Below, piece after piece: positions 16,932 through 26,400 of a stretch of 64,000 nucleotides of DNA. Below the pieces are notes generated by a model that saw nothing but the letters and a program-made list of their open reading frames with translations, did no database searches and was not told the origin of the DNA. The position numbers and the translations under genes are program-made. The stretch's first letter is position 1, and every line of letters begins with the position of its first letter. Source of the DNA: Mucilaginibacter aquatilis (GTDB lineage Bacteria; Bacteroidota; Bacteroidia; Sphingobacteriales; Sphingobacteriaceae); the NCBI RefSeq assembly GCF_009755275.1, contig NZ_WQLA01000008.1, positions 1-64,000 on the forward strand, written 5' to 3'.

Positions 16932-17309
16932 ATGGACGAGTTTTATATTGACATACAGTTAAACCGCGGACTTACCAGAATACAGGTAGATGAAGTACCT
17001 TCACATCAGTGGGATTTTCCGTTCATTCCGCAATTTATTGTGGAGTTCTATCATCAAAACGAATTTATAACCCTAACCTTACAACTTGAACACGGCACCT
17101 GGTATGATCGTAATTTACGCATAGCCGAGGATGAAGAAATTAAACAGCACCTGGATGCAGTTGATAACTGTACACCAAACTATCAGTGTGCGTTAAGTGC
17201 TTCTGAACTGCAGGAGATTGGTGCTGCTATATCAAGGCATATGGTGGTTTATCTTACCGCTTATTTGGGTTTACTCGTCCCTGCATTTCGCAACCCAACT
17301 TTAAACTGA
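16932..17309 (+). CDS. Hypothetical protein, first gene of the mutasome operon
   Basis: A 125-residue, acidic, cytoplasmic protein that I do not recognise. It has a beta-rich first half (FYIDIQLNRGLTRIQVDE, FIVEFYHQNEFITLTLQLE) and a helical end (ALSASELQEIGAAISRHMV). It starts immediately after the nested palindromes and is followed 16 bases later by imuA on the same strand, so it is probably induced with the error-prone polymerase genes. It could be an accessory subunit, but nothing in the sequence shows this. Confidence 0.65.
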   Translation: MDEFYIDIQLNRGLTRIQVDEVPSHQWDFPFIPQFIVEFYHQNEFITLTLQLEHGTWYDRNLRIAEDEEIKQHLDAVDNCTPNYQCALSASELQEIGAAISRHMVVYLTAYLGLLVPAFRNPTLN

Positions 17310-17325
17310 TTATAAACATGTTATT

Positions 17326-18060
17326 ATGGCCCAGATTAATAAAAATGTTATTGAACAGTTGAAAAAAGATATTTTGCTTAAGCAAGGCTACAAACCGGCA
17401 TCGGCAGATACTTTAAAAATAAATGGTTTACAACAAGTTGAAGCCAACTTTCCAAACGGTGTGTTTCCAACTGGAATGATACATGAATTTATTAGCAACC
17501 GTGATGAACATGCGTCGGCCTGCCGGGGTTTTATTAGCGGCTTACTAAACTCGTTAACCGGTAATAAGGGCATGTGCATTTGGGTAAGCATGCAACGCAC
17601 CATATATGCACCGGCATTAAAAGAATTTGGCATTGAACCTGACCAGCTCATATTCATAGATGTTGCTAAGGAAAAAGATTTATTATGGGTAACCGAGGAG
17701 GCTCTTAAATGTGAAGGGTTTGCTGCCGTAATAACAGAAATCAAAGAACTTAGCTTTAGCCAATCCTTACGTTTACAACTGGCTGTAGAACAAAGTAAAG
17801 TTACCGGCCTTGTGCTACGTACCGATGATACCAAAATAAATCCAACCGCCACGGTTGCCCGTTGGCAAATCACCCCCCTGCCCAGCCATTTACAAGGCGG
17901 GCTACCCGGCGTAGGCTTTCCACGCTGGAAAGTTGAACTTTTGAAAGTACGCAACGGCCAGCCAGGTGCCTGGGAGTTTGAATGGCATGGCGGCAAGTTT
18001 TTACCGGTTTATGAAACCGAAGGTAGCAATATAAATACTTCGGTAAAAAAGGCAGGTTAA
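17326..18060 (+). CDS. imuA: ImuA, RecA-like mutasome accessory protein
   Basis: A 244-residue member of the ImuA family, the RecA-fold protein that works with ImuB and DnaE2 in damage-induced mutagenesis. The fold pattern is visible (FPTGMIHEFISN, GMCIWVSMQRTIYAPAL, QLIFIDVAKEKDLLWVTEEAL), but there is no P-loop GxxxxGKT, so ATP hydrolysis is not expected. The C-terminus (PRWKVELLKVRNGQPGAWEF) is typical of the Bacteroidota form. It lies four bases upstream of imuB. Function follows from the family and gene order. Confidence 0.88.
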   Translation: MAQINKNVIEQLKKDILLKQGYKPASADTLKINGLQQVEANFPNGVFPTGMIHEFISNRDEHASACRGFISGLLNSLTGNKGMCIWVSMQRTIYAPALKEFGIEPDQLIFIDVAKEKDLLWVTEEALKCEGFAAVITEIKELSFSQSLRLQLAVEQSKVTGLVLRTDDTKINPTATVARWQITPLPSHLQGGLPGVGFPRWKVELLKVRNGQPGAWEFEWHGGKFLPVYETEGSNINTSVKKAG

Positions 18061-18064
18061 TGAC

Positions 18065-19564
18065 ATGCAGCAACGTTTTATGGCTTTGTGGTTTTGTTAT
18101 TTAAAAACCGATTGGATAGCCATTCGCAAACCCGAACTTATAGATATACCTTTTGTGTTTTCTCAGCCAGATCATAACTGCGTTATGGTTACTGCAGCAA
18201 ATAATATTGCACAGCAAGGCGGTGTAATACCTGGAATGCGCCTGGCCGATGCAAAAGCCATTCTACCATCACTAGAAGTACTGCAGGATAAGCCCGCACG
18301 CGAAGAAAAGCTACTGAAAGCCATTGCCGAATGGTGCATACGCTATACGCCGGTTGTTGCACTTAACCTTCCTGACGGCCTTTTGCTAAACATTACCGGT
18401 TGCACGCATTTATGGGGCAGCGAAGCCGGGTATGTAACTGATATAATCAACAGGTTTAATAATAAAGGTTACGTTGTAAAAGCTGCCATTGCTGATACTA
18501 TTGGCGCCGCCTGGGCACTATCAAGGTACACTGAAAACTATTGTATTGTTGAACCGAAACAGCAAAGGGCTGCTTTATGCAACCTGCCGCCGGCTGCTTT
18601 ACGCTTAGATGCTATAACTATTGAAAAACTTGATAAGCTTGGCTTTTTAAACATTGAGTCTGTACTAAAAATTCCGCTTAAAGAGTTGCGCCGGCGCTTT
18701 GGTGGTGATTTAATTTTAAGAATACTACAGGCACTTGGCGAGGTGGAAGAGTACCTTAAACTAATTAAAGAACCTGATCCATACGAGGAGCGCCTGCATA
18801 CACCTGAACTTTATAAAACACGCACCGGTATTGATATTGCCGTACAAGAGTTATTAAAAAAAATTTGCGAACGTTTAATTGCAGAGGGCAATGGCGTTCG
18901 TGCTGCAATATTAAGCACTTACCGCACCGATGGTAAAATTCAACATTTAAAGATTGGCACCAACAAGGCTACGCATGATGTAGCACATTTATTTAAATTG
19001 TTTGAGCTTCATTTAAACGAGATAAAGCCGGGGATGGGTATTGAATTGTTTGTTTTGCAAATACCTAAAATTGACAAGGTTGATATCAAACAGCAAGCCA
19101 TTTGGAAGGGCAAAATAAATATTGACGATAATGGAATTATTGAACTGCTAGACAAAGTTGCCGGCAAAATAGGTATGCAGTCTATTTACAGATATTTACC
19201 CCAGGAAAACTACTGGCCGGAGCGAGCAATTAAAAACAGCCAAAACATAAAAGATATAAAGCAAACACCCTGGCGTACTGATTTAAAGCGTCCGGTAAAT
19301 CTTTTTAAACGCCCGCAGCCTATACAGGTTTCGGCACCGATACCCGACTATGCTCCTATGCTCTTCAGGTATAAAGGCGAGGTGCACCATGTTAAACGTT
19401 CTGACGGCCCCGAACGTATTGAGCGTGAATGGTGGCTTGATGAAGGCGAACACAGGGATTACTACATTGTAGAAGATCAAAACGGATATCGTTACTGGAT
19501 ATTCCGTTCGGGGCATTATGATAAAGCAACCCCTGAATGGTATTTGCACGGCCATTTTGCATAA
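18065..19564 (+). CDS. imuB: ImuB, catalytically inactive Y-family polymerase-like protein
   Basis: A 499-residue Y-family protein that in other bacteria links the beta clamp, ImuA and DnaE2 for translesion synthesis. Finger/palm homology is seen at the N-terminus (MALWFCYLKTD, then VTAANNIAQQGGVIPGMRLADAKAI), but the catalytic Asp-Glu pair is missing: the corresponding place reads LLLNITGC (N109), and the first acidic motif is also absent. A helix-hairpin-helix region follows (IESVLKIPLKELRRRFG). It therefore should not polymerise DNA itself. The gene is followed nine bases later by dnaE2. Confidence 0.9.
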   Translation: MQQRFMALWFCYLKTDWIAIRKPELIDIPFVFSQPDHNCVMVTAANNIAQQGGVIPGMRLADAKAILPSLEVLQDKPAREEKLLKAIAEWCIRYTPVVALNLPDGLLLNITGCTHLWGSEAGYVTDIINRFNNKGYVVKAAIADTIGAAWALSRYTENYCIVEPKQQRAALCNLPPAALRLDAITIEKLDKLGFLNIESVLKIPLKELRRRFGGDLILRILQALGEVEEYLKLIKEPDPYEERLHTPELYKTRTGIDIAVQELLKKICERLIAEGNGVRAAILSTYRTDGKIQHLKIGTNKATHDVAHLFKLFELHLNEIKPGMGIELFVLQIPKIDKVDIKQQAIWKGKINIDDNGIIELLDKVAGKIGMQSIYRYLPQENYWPERAIKNSQNIKDIKQTPWRTDLKRPVNLFKRPQPIQVSAPIPDYAPMLFRYKGEVHHVKRSDGPERIEREWWLDEGEHRDYYIVEDQNGYRYWIFRSGHYDKATPEWYLHGHFA

Positions 19565-19573
19565 ATCAAAACT

Positions 19574-22500
19574 ATGCGTTACGTTGAACTACAGGTTACT
19601 ACTAACTTCAGTTTTTTAAGGGGAGCATCACACCCTGAAGAATTGGTTAAATATGCAGCTCAATTAGGCTATAAGCGTATTGCCATTACAGATCATAACT
19701 CATTTGCAGGCCTGGTAAGAGCGCATGCTGAAGCAAAAAAACACAATATCAGTATTATACCTGCATGCAGGCTTGATTTGCTTGATGGGCCCAGCCTATT
19801 GGCATACCCAACTAATAAACAAGCTTACAGCCAATTATCAACCTTGCTTACGCTGGGCAACCAGCGGGCCGAAAAAGGCAAGTGTTATTTGTATAAAAAG
19901 GATGTTTACGCAGCAGCTAGTGATCTTATCCTAGTCATCATTCCCCCCGAAAGCCTGAATGAGTTTTTTGAATTTGACAGCCAATTCATTGCTGATGTGA
20001 TTGATTATAAGGAAAACATAAGCAACCTGTACGTAGCTGCCAGCAGAACCTATCAAAACAATGATCATAAAAGATTATTTCGCATTCATGAGTTAGGGCT
20101 TAAAAACAACATTAAGGTTGTTGCTACCAATAATGTGCACTATCATGAACAAAGCAGGCGCGAGCTGCAAGATGTGCTTACCTGCGTACGCGAAAAATGT
20201 ACTATACATAATGCCGGTTTCAAATTGCACGTAAACGCCGAAAGGTATTTAAAACCCATTAATGAGATTGAAAGGCTATTTCGATCCTATCCCGATGCTT
20301 TAGCGCATACTGTTGAAATATCTAATGCCTGTACTTTTTCACTTGATGAACTAAAATACGTTTATCCTGAAGAAATATATCAGAGCAGCCGCACACCAAT
20401 GGAAGAACTTAAACATTTGGTTAATGAAGGTATAAAAGAGATGTTTAATAATGAGCCAACTGAAAAGCTTATAAACACCATTAACCATGAGCTTGGCTTT
20501 ATAGAGCGAATGGATTATGCCAACTACTTTTTATTTGTGCATGATATTGTAAGAGAAGCCAGACAGCGCGGTATATTATGCCAGGGACGCGGTTCAGCAG
20601 CTAATTCGGCTGTTTGTTATTGCCTGGGCATTACCTCCGTTGACCCTACAAAGTTTAATTTACTTTTTGAACGCTTTATTTCTTCTGCCCGGAATGAACC
20701 TCCTGATATTGATGTGGATTTTGAGCACGAACGCCGGGAAGAGATTATTCAGTACATCTATGATAAATACGGGCGCGACCGGGCAGCTATTGTTGCTACG
20801 GTAACACAACAACGTCAAAAAGGCGCCATACGTGATGTTGGCAAGGTAATGGGCCTTTCGCAGGATGTGATTGACCGCCTTGCAGCAGGCATTTGGGACT
20901 ATAGCAGTGACTGGTTTGATGCCAGGCAGCTAGAAGAACAAGGCCTTAACCCTGAGGATAAGCTTCTGGTAAAAGTGTTGAGCTTAACATCCCAAATGAT
21001 TGGCTTCCCACGTCAGTTAGGGCAACATACGGGTGGTTTTGTTGTAACTCAGGGCAAACTTACCAACCTATGCCCTATCATCAATGCCCGTATGGAAGAC
21101 CGTACCAATATTGAATGGAATAAAGATGATATTGACACTTTAGGCTTTTTAAAGGTTGACGTTTTAGCATTAGGTATGTTAACCTGCATACGTAAAGCGT
21201 TTGACTTGGTTAAACAACATTACGGCATTGAGCTAACACTTGCCAATATACCCCAGGACGATGATGTTGTTTACCAGATGATAAGCCTTGCTGATACCAT
21301 TGGTGTGTTTCAAATTGAAAGTCGTGCACAGCAATCAATGTTGCCACGGCTGCGTCCTGAGTGCTTTTATGATTTGGTTATAGAAGTAGCCATAGTACGG
21401 CCCGGCCCTATACAGGGTGATATGGTGCATCCTTATTTAAAACGTCGGAATAAACAGGAAGAAGTAACTTATCCATCGAAAGAGCTTGAGGAAATTTTGA
21501 AACGCACTTTAGGTGTTCCGTTGTTTCAGGAGCAGGCTATGAAAATTGCTATGGTTGCTGCAGGCTTTACCCCTGCCGAAGCCGATGAATTACGTAGAAG
21601 CATGGCTACATTTAAAGTAAAAGGCCAGGTAAATGCATTTCAAAAAAAATTAACCGAAGGCATGATGGAACGCGGGTATACCCGCGAGTTTGCATCGCGC
21701 ATATTTAAACAATTGGAAGGTTTTGGCAGCTACGGTTTTCCTGAAAGTCATGCTGCTAGTTTTGCATTATTGGTGTATGTTTCATCGTGGCTTAAATGCT
21801 ATTATCCTGATGTTTTTGCGGCAGCTATTTTAAACAGTCAGCCCATGGGGTTTTATCAACCATCACAACTTATTACTGATGCGAAAAACCATCATGTTGA
21901 GGTAAGACCTATTGATGTAAACTACTCAGAATGGGACAATATTTTAGAAGAACGTATCAAATATTACAACCCGTTAAGGTTAGGTTTCAGAAATGCCAAA
22001 GGCTTACGTGAAGACGATGCTTTGTTAATTGTGGCTGGCCGCACTAAACCTTACAAGCACATTATAGAACTTTTGAACACAGGTATAACACCCGATGCAC
22101 TGGAACGCTTAGCCGATGCGGATGCCTTCCGCTCAATGGGTTTAGATCGCCGCCAGGCTCTTTGGGAAATTTCGGCCTTGGCAGATGCCCCAAAAGGAAT
22201 ATTTAAAAATCAGGTTGTTAAAAACCCAGACTCTAAACAGATGCAATTACCCTTAATGAGCTTGGCCGAACATGTAATTCACGATTATAGTTCTACATCG
22301 CTGTCATTAAAAGCACACCCGGTAAGCCTTACACGCCCTAAACTAAAACAGCTGGGCATAGTAAGCAGTGAAGAAACAGCTCACATTGCTGTAGGAACAA
22401 AAATTAAGGTTGCCGGTTTAGTAACCATACGTCAGCGCCCCGGCACTGCACATGGCATATGTTTTATCACTATAGAGGATGAAACCGGCGTATTAAACCT

Positions 22501-22768
22501 TGTAGCCTTTGAAAAAATTTTTGAAACATACCGCAAAGAAATACTCACCGCAAGACTACTTATGGCCCAAGGCTGGATACAACGCGAAGGCATAGTACAG
22601 CACATTGTCATTAAAAGCTTTCATGATTTAACTCCAATATTAAACGGTGTTGTAAATGAATCCAAACAATCAGCGTTTGAACAAAGAGCTTCAAACACGG
22701 CAGAAAATACTTCATCAAAAGAGAACCTTGCTAAAAGCGCCATACCCAAAGCACGAAATTTCAGGTAG
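19574..22768 (+). CDS. dnaE2: Error-prone DNA polymerase III alpha subunit (DnaE2/ImuC)
   Basis: The 1064-residue catalytic polymerase of the mutasome. It has an N-terminal PHP domain (VTTNFSFLRGAS, ITDHNSFAGLVRAH), a palm with catalytic aspartates in PPDIDVDFEHERR near residue 380, the fingers (PRQLGQHTGGFVVT, VRPGPIQGDMVHPYLKRR), tandem helix-hairpin-helix motifs, and a C-terminal OB fold (IKVAGLVTIRQRPGTAHG). The length and the end shortly after the OB domain identify DnaE2 rather than the replicative DnaE1. It completes the operon with imuA and imuB, and translesion synthesis after DNA damage is the expected role. Confidence 0.95.
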   Translation: MRYVELQVTTNFSFLRGASHPEELVKYAAQLGYKRIAITDHNSFAGLVRAHAEAKKHNISIIPACRLDLLDGPSLLAYPTNKQAYSQLSTLLTLGNQRAEKGKCYLYKKDVYAAASDLILVIIPPESLNEFFEFDSQFIADVIDYKENISNLYVAASRTYQNNDHKRLFRIHELGLKNNIKVVATNNVHYHEQSRRELQDVLTCVREKCTIHNAGFKLHVNAERYLKPINEIERLFRSYPDALAHTVEISNACTFSLDELKYVYPEEIYQSSRTPMEELKHLVNEGIKEMFNNEPTEKLINTINHELGFIERMDYANYFLFVHDIVREARQRGILCQGRGSAANSAVCYCLGITSVDPTKFNLLFERFISSARNEPPDIDVDFEHERREEIIQYIYDKYGRDRAAIVATVTQQRQKGAIRDVGKVMGLSQDVIDRLAAGIWDYSSDWFDARQLEEQGLNPEDKLLVKVLSLTSQMIGFPRQLGQHTGGFVVTQGKLTNLCPIINARMEDRTNIEWNKDDIDTLGFLKVDVLALGMLTCIRKAFDLVKQHYGIELTLANIPQDDDVVYQMISLADTIGVFQIESRAQQSMLPRLRPECFYDLVIEVAIVRPGPIQGDMVHPYLKRRNKQEEVTYPSKELEEILKRTLGVPLFQEQAMKIAMVAAGFTPAEADELRRSMATFKVKGQVNAFQKKLTEGMMERGYTREFASRIFKQLEGFGSYGFPESHAASFALLVYVSSWLKCYYPDVFAAAILNSQPMGFYQPSQLITDAKNHHVEVRPIDVNYSEWDNILEERIKYYNPLRLGFRNAKGLREDDALLIVAGRTKPYKHIIELLNTGITPDALERLADADAFRSMGLDRRQALWEISALADAPKGIFKNQVVKNPDSKQMQLPLMSLAEHVIHDYSSTSLSLKAHPVSLTRPKLKQLGIVSSEETAHIAVGTKIKVAGLVTIRQRPGTAHGICFITIEDETGVLNLVAFEKIFETYRKEILTARLLMAQGWIQREGIVQHIVIKSFHDLTPILNGVVNESKQSAFEQRASNTAENTSSKENLAKSAIPKARNFR

Positions 22769-22901
22769 GTGAAAATTATATTGCTGTATTTACGCTTTAT
22801 ATTTAATTTTTTAACAAAACATCACTGCATCTGGATAAGAAACTTTAAATATGGATGTAAAGAAGAATAGAATATAATCTGTTTAGTATGAAATTAAGAT
22901 C

Positions 22902-22937
22902 ATAAAAAAAGACGGTTATAAGATTATAACCGTCTTT
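22902..22937 (-). terminator. Intrinsic terminator of tmRNA
   Basis: A 13-bp perfect stem (AAAGACGGTTATA and complement) with loop AGAT; on the minus strand it is followed by seven T. On the plus strand it also has a T-rich tail and may stop read-through from the dnaE2 operon. Confidence 0.9.
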
Positions 22938-22953
22938 AAATTTTACCTTTTTG

Positions 22954-23318
22954 TGGAGCCGGAGGGATTCGAACCCTCGTCCAAACATGGTATAAGGTAA
23001 GCTTTCTACATGCTTAGTTCTGTTAATTTGTCGGGAAGGGGAAGGTCAGTAACTCACCTATACCATCTTCCGTAGGTGCTTTATCTCACCCGCTTATCAC
23101 ACCTTAAGCAGACCAGTTTCATCTTTCGATGCCCCGTATGCCGATCCGATGAAACGGAAAACCGGCGGGACAAAAGCTATGCTAATTCTAAATTAGGCAG
23201 CTAAGGCGTAGTTATTTTCGCCATTTGTAAGTTTGAGCGTTCAGATTTAAGCGCTAATTCACACAACGCGCTGCATGCTTACTTACTTATCTCCATCCTG
23301 TCAATTCCGGTCGACCCC
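22954..23318 (-). ncRNA. ssrA: Transfer-messenger RNA (tmRNA)
   Basis: One-piece tmRNA for rescue of stalled ribosomes. The 5' end GGGGTCGACCGGAATTGACA is the typical tmRNA start. The 3' end has a T arm (GAGGG-TTCGAAT-CCCTC) and the sequence CGGCTCC that pairs with GGGGTCG to make the acceptor stem. The tag reading frame ends GENNYALAA followed by TAA around 23197-23223, a Bacteroidota-like degradation tag. CCA is not fully encoded after the discriminator A. A strong terminator follows. A TATGTTTG -7-like element lies at 23338-23345, giving a short 5' leader that RNase P would remove. Confidence 0.97.
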
Positions 23319-23673
23319 GATTTTTGATAAGTAATTACAAACATACAAATTTAAGGCCATAGTTAAAAACATGACAAATAAGTCACTTTCTTATATACTT
23401 ACCACTTCTATCTTCAGCATTTTTTATCATGCTTTTCCAAAATTACCCCATTATATCCCGTTTTTAGATTTGCCCTTAATTTGGGATTAATATCTCCCAA
23501 CGATATACCAGTTTAATAAATTGAACTGCATCATACAAAACTCAATCAAGAATTTTTGCATGCTCAGCTTTTTAACGTGGTATCGCTTTCCAATTACTTC
23601 CTATACTGAATTAACTTTTAACATGGCAACCAAATTTTATATTACTTAATGTAACAATTGTAGCGGCTAACTA
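23319..23673. other. Non-coding gap between tmRNA and the M13 peptidase
   Basis: About 350 AT-rich bases. Apart from the -7-like element TATGTTTG (minus strand, 23338-23345) for tmRNA, I see no gene, repeat or structured RNA. Confidence 0.5.
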
Positions 23674-23703
23674 TTGCATAAATAGTTAAATTGCTTACTT
23701 TTA
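23674..23703 (+). promoter_or_regulatory. Promoter of the M13 peptidase
   Basis: TTG at 23674-23676, a 19-nt spacer and TACTTTTA at 23696-23703 (seven of eight of TAnnTTTG). This places transcription start near 23710 and supports the ATG at 23725 over an upstream TTG at 23713. Confidence 0.5.
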
Positions 23704-23724
23704 AAACCTTATTTGTTTAAGTGC

Positions 23725-25791
23725 ATGAAATATAATTTTGGAAATTGGATGCTGGCTGCAGCAGCACTTTGCCTTTCGGCAAATGTACAGGCCGGCGATG
23801 GTGGAAAAAACAAGAAGGCTAAGGCCGATCCCCCTAAAAAATTTATTGATCCGGCTAACATGGATAAGTCGGTAAAACCAAGCGACAACTTTTTTGAGTA
23901 TGCAAACGGAGGCTGGTTAAAGGCAAATGAAATACCAGCCAAAGAAACGCGCTGGGGAAGTTTCAATATCCTTAACGACGATAACAAGAAAAAACTTCAG
24001 GGTATTGTTACCGAGGTTAGCGCAAAAACTAACGCGCCAAAAGGAAGCATTGAGCAACGTGTAGGTGATTTATACGCTAGCGGTATGGACACCATGGCTA
24101 TCGAAAAAAGAAGCTACACCCCTATTCAGGCCGATTTACAACGTATTGATGCTATTCAAAATCTTGATGGCGTTATTAATGAAATTGTATTTGAACGCGT
24201 TAACGCCTTAGGCAGCCCACTATTTAGCTTTGGCGTAAGGCAAGATTCAAAAAACCCAACCAAATACATTGTAGGTTTTGGTCAGGGCGGCACCAGTTTA
24301 CCTGATCGTGATTACTACCTTAAAAGTGATGCCCGTACAAAGCGCATTCAGGATGCTTATAAGCAATACATAGTAGATTTATTTACACTTACGGGTAGCA
24401 ATGCCGAAACTGCCGCTAAAAATGCAGCTACCATTTGGGGCATTGAAAGCAAACTTGCCGAAGCACAAATGACCCGTGTGGCCATGCGCGATCCTAATAA
24501 AACTTATAACAAGTTTGCAACTCCTGCTTTAGCCAAAACTACTCCTCACTTAAACTGGGTTGAAATTTTGCCTAAACTTAAAGTGGGTACTCCTGACTCA
24601 GTACTAGTATCATCACCATCATTTTTAACCACTGCCGATGGCCTATTGGCTTCGGTACCGGTTGAAGATTGGAAAACTTACTTAAAATGGGGTATTTTAC
24701 GCGGTTCGGCTGGTTCATTAAGCTCACCGTTTGTAAAAAGCCAGTTTAAATTCAGCAGCGTACTTAGCGGACAGCAGGTGCAGGCACCACGTTACGAGCG
24801 CATGACCGGTTTGGTTGATGGCAGCCTTGGCGAATTATTAGGCCAGCTTTATGTAGCCAAGTACTTCACTCCTGCTGCAAAAGCATACATGGTAGGTTTA
24901 GTAAATAACCTTAAGGTAACTTTAGGAGAGCGTATACAACGTTTAGATTGGATGACGGCCGACACTAAGGCCCGTGCAATGAAAAAACTGAATGCCTTTA
25001 CGGTTAAAATTGGTTATACCGATAAATGGGAAACCTATAATGGCTTAAGCATTGACCGTAATGATTACTTTGGTAACCTGCGCCGCATTAACGTTTGGAG
25101 CTATAACGATATGGTTAGCCGCCTTGGCAAACCGGTTGATAAAACTGAATGGGGAATGACCCCTCCTACCGTTAACGCTTACTACAGCCCGGTAAACAAT
25201 GAAATTGTATTCCCTGCAGGCATATTGCAATTCCCATTCTTTGATTTTAAGGCCGATGATGCCATTAACTATGGTGGTATTGGTGCTGTAATAGGTCACG
25301 AAATGACCCACGGGTTTGACGACCAGGGCCGCCAGTATGATGCTGATGGTACACTGCGCGATTGGTGGAAAAAAGAAGACGCCGACAAATTTAAAAGCCG
25401 TGCCGATTTAGTGGTAAACCAGTACAATGCCTTTACCGTGTTAGATACTGTACACGTAAACGGCAAGCTTACTTTAGGTGAAAACCTTGCCGACTTAGGC
25501 GGTTTAAGTGTAGCTTATGATGCATTCAAGAAAACCAAGCAAGGAAAATCAAATACCAAAATTGACGGCTTCACCCCCGATCAGCGATTTTTCTTATCTT
25601 GGGCACAAGTTTGGAGAGGTAAAAAACGTCCTGAGGCTTCAATGCAACAGATTATGACCGACCCGCACTCACCTGAGCAATTCCGTACCAATGCCCCTAT
25701 TACAAATATGGATGCATGGTACAAAGCATTTAACATACAACCGGGCAACAAAATGTACAAAAAGCCCGAGGAGCGCATTAAGATTTGGTAA
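23725..25791 (+). CDS. M13-family metallopeptidase (PepO/neprilysin-like), exported
   Basis: Zinc endopeptidase of the neprilysin family that cleaves oligopeptides in the periplasm. It has a signal peptide (MKYNFGNWMLAAAALCLSANVQA), the peptidase M13 N-terminal helical domain (DKSVKPSDNFFEYANGGW) and the catalytic domain. The zinc motif HEMTH is near residue 525 (IGHEMTHGFDDQGRQYD), the third ligand Glu lies in ENLADLGGL near residue 586, and the usual C-terminal W is retained at the end. The length of about 690 is normal. It is monocistronic between its own promoter and a terminator at 25828. Confidence 0.94.
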   Translation: MKYNFGNWMLAAAALCLSANVQAGDGGKNKKAKADPPKKFIDPANMDKSVKPSDNFFEYANGGWLKANEIPAKETRWGSFNILNDDNKKKLQGIVTEVSAKTNAPKGSIEQRVGDLYASGMDTMAIEKRSYTPIQADLQRIDAIQNLDGVINEIVFERVNALGSPLFSFGVRQDSKNPTKYIVGFGQGGTSLPDRDYYLKSDARTKRIQDAYKQYIVDLFTLTGSNAETAAKNAATIWGIESKLAEAQMTRVAMRDPNKTYNKFATPALAKTTPHLNWVEILPKLKVGTPDSVLVSSPSFLTTADGLLASVPVEDWKTYLKWGILRGSAGSLSSPFVKSQFKFSSVLSGQQVQAPRYERMTGLVDGSLGELLGQLYVAKYFTPAAKAYMVGLVNNLKVTLGERIQRLDWMTADTKARAMKKLNAFTVKIGYTDKWETYNGLSIDRNDYFGNLRRINVWSYNDMVSRLGKPVDKTEWGMTPPTVNAYYSPVNNEIVFPAGILQFPFFDFKADDAINYGGIGAVIGHEMTHGFDDQGRQYDADGTLRDWWKKEDADKFKSRADLVVNQYNAFTVLDTVHVNGKLTLGENLADLGGLSVAYDAFKKTKQGKSNTKIDGFTPDQRFFLSWAQVWRGKKRPEASMQQIMTDPHSPEQFRTNAPITNMDAWYKAFNIQPGNKMYKKPEERIKIW

Positions 25792-25827
25792 GCTGTAAAA
25801 GCTTCAGGTCTTAAGTTTTAAATCCCG

Positions 25828-25856
25828 AATCCCGTCCTCATGAGGGCGGGATTTTT
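25828..25856 (+). terminator. Intrinsic terminator after the M13 peptidase
   Basis: AATCCCG-T-CCTC facing GAGG-G-CGGGATT with a very small loop, followed by TTTTTC. It lies about 35 bases past the stop codon. Confidence 0.85.
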
Positions 25857-25902
25857 CGTTTAATTAATAATAGAAATAAAGGAATTTACAAGCATTATTA
25901 GT

Positions 25903-25918
25903 TGACAAATAAGTGTCA
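25903..25918. promoter_or_regulatory. Perfect inverted repeat upstream of the gene at 25925
   Basis: TGACA-N6-TGTCA ends seven bases before the start codon, overlapping the expected promoter or ribosome-binding region. It may be an operator; the regulator is unknown. Confidence 0.35.
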
Positions 25919-25924
25919 TAAACA

Positions 25925-26383
25925 ATGGAGACATTAAATAGTGGAAGTATATTTACTTGGTTAATCCATCTGTATAACAACATTTTCAATGAAAACATAA
26001 CACAACAAATTCATCAAGCTATTAATACTAACGTTGCTTGGCGGGTGAGTGAATTATATTTATTTATAGAATTGGCTGCGCAGAAAAACATTATCGTATC
26101 TTTTGAAGAGGACGTTGAAAACTGGGCGGGGATTTGCTTAAGTAATACACTTATAGGTTATGTTTGGTGCAAGAGCCCTCTCCTATTCATAACATCACAG
26201 GTGGCCAAGTTATTTGAAAGTATACTAGACAAATGTTCTTATATCACTTATATTGAGGTAAGCTCTATCGTCTCAAACGAATTACTAATTGACTACAATC
26301 CTGAGTTAATTGACAGGCTTGGACCTAATCTTTACAATAAACCCGTGTCGGTAAATGATATTTGGTTTGATTCAATCACTTGA
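25925..26383 (+). CDS. Hypothetical protein
   Basis: A 152-residue protein with no recognisable family, signal peptide or clear membrane segment. It is rich in Ile, Asn and Leu, with mixed helix and strand (QQIHQAINTNVAWRVSELY, LLFITSQVAKLFESILDK). Its coding sequence looks more AT-rich than the flanking genes, which may indicate recent acquisition. It stands alone between the M13 terminator and the convergent TonB-like gene, behind a perfect 16-bp inverted repeat. Confidence 0.55.
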   Translation: METLNSGSIFTWLIHLYNNIFNENITQQIHQAINTNVAWRVSELYLFIELAAQKNIIVSFEEDVENWAGICLSNTLIGYVWCKSPLLFITSQVAKLFESILDKCSYITYIEVSSIVSNELLIDYNPELIDRLGPNLYNKPVSVNDIWFDSIT

Positions 26384-26400
26384 GTATAAATTCCTGTATT

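Noticed and set aside
17388-17996. 202-codon minus-strand frame inside imuA
   Set aside because: Antisense shadow; imuA has clear family features and operon context.
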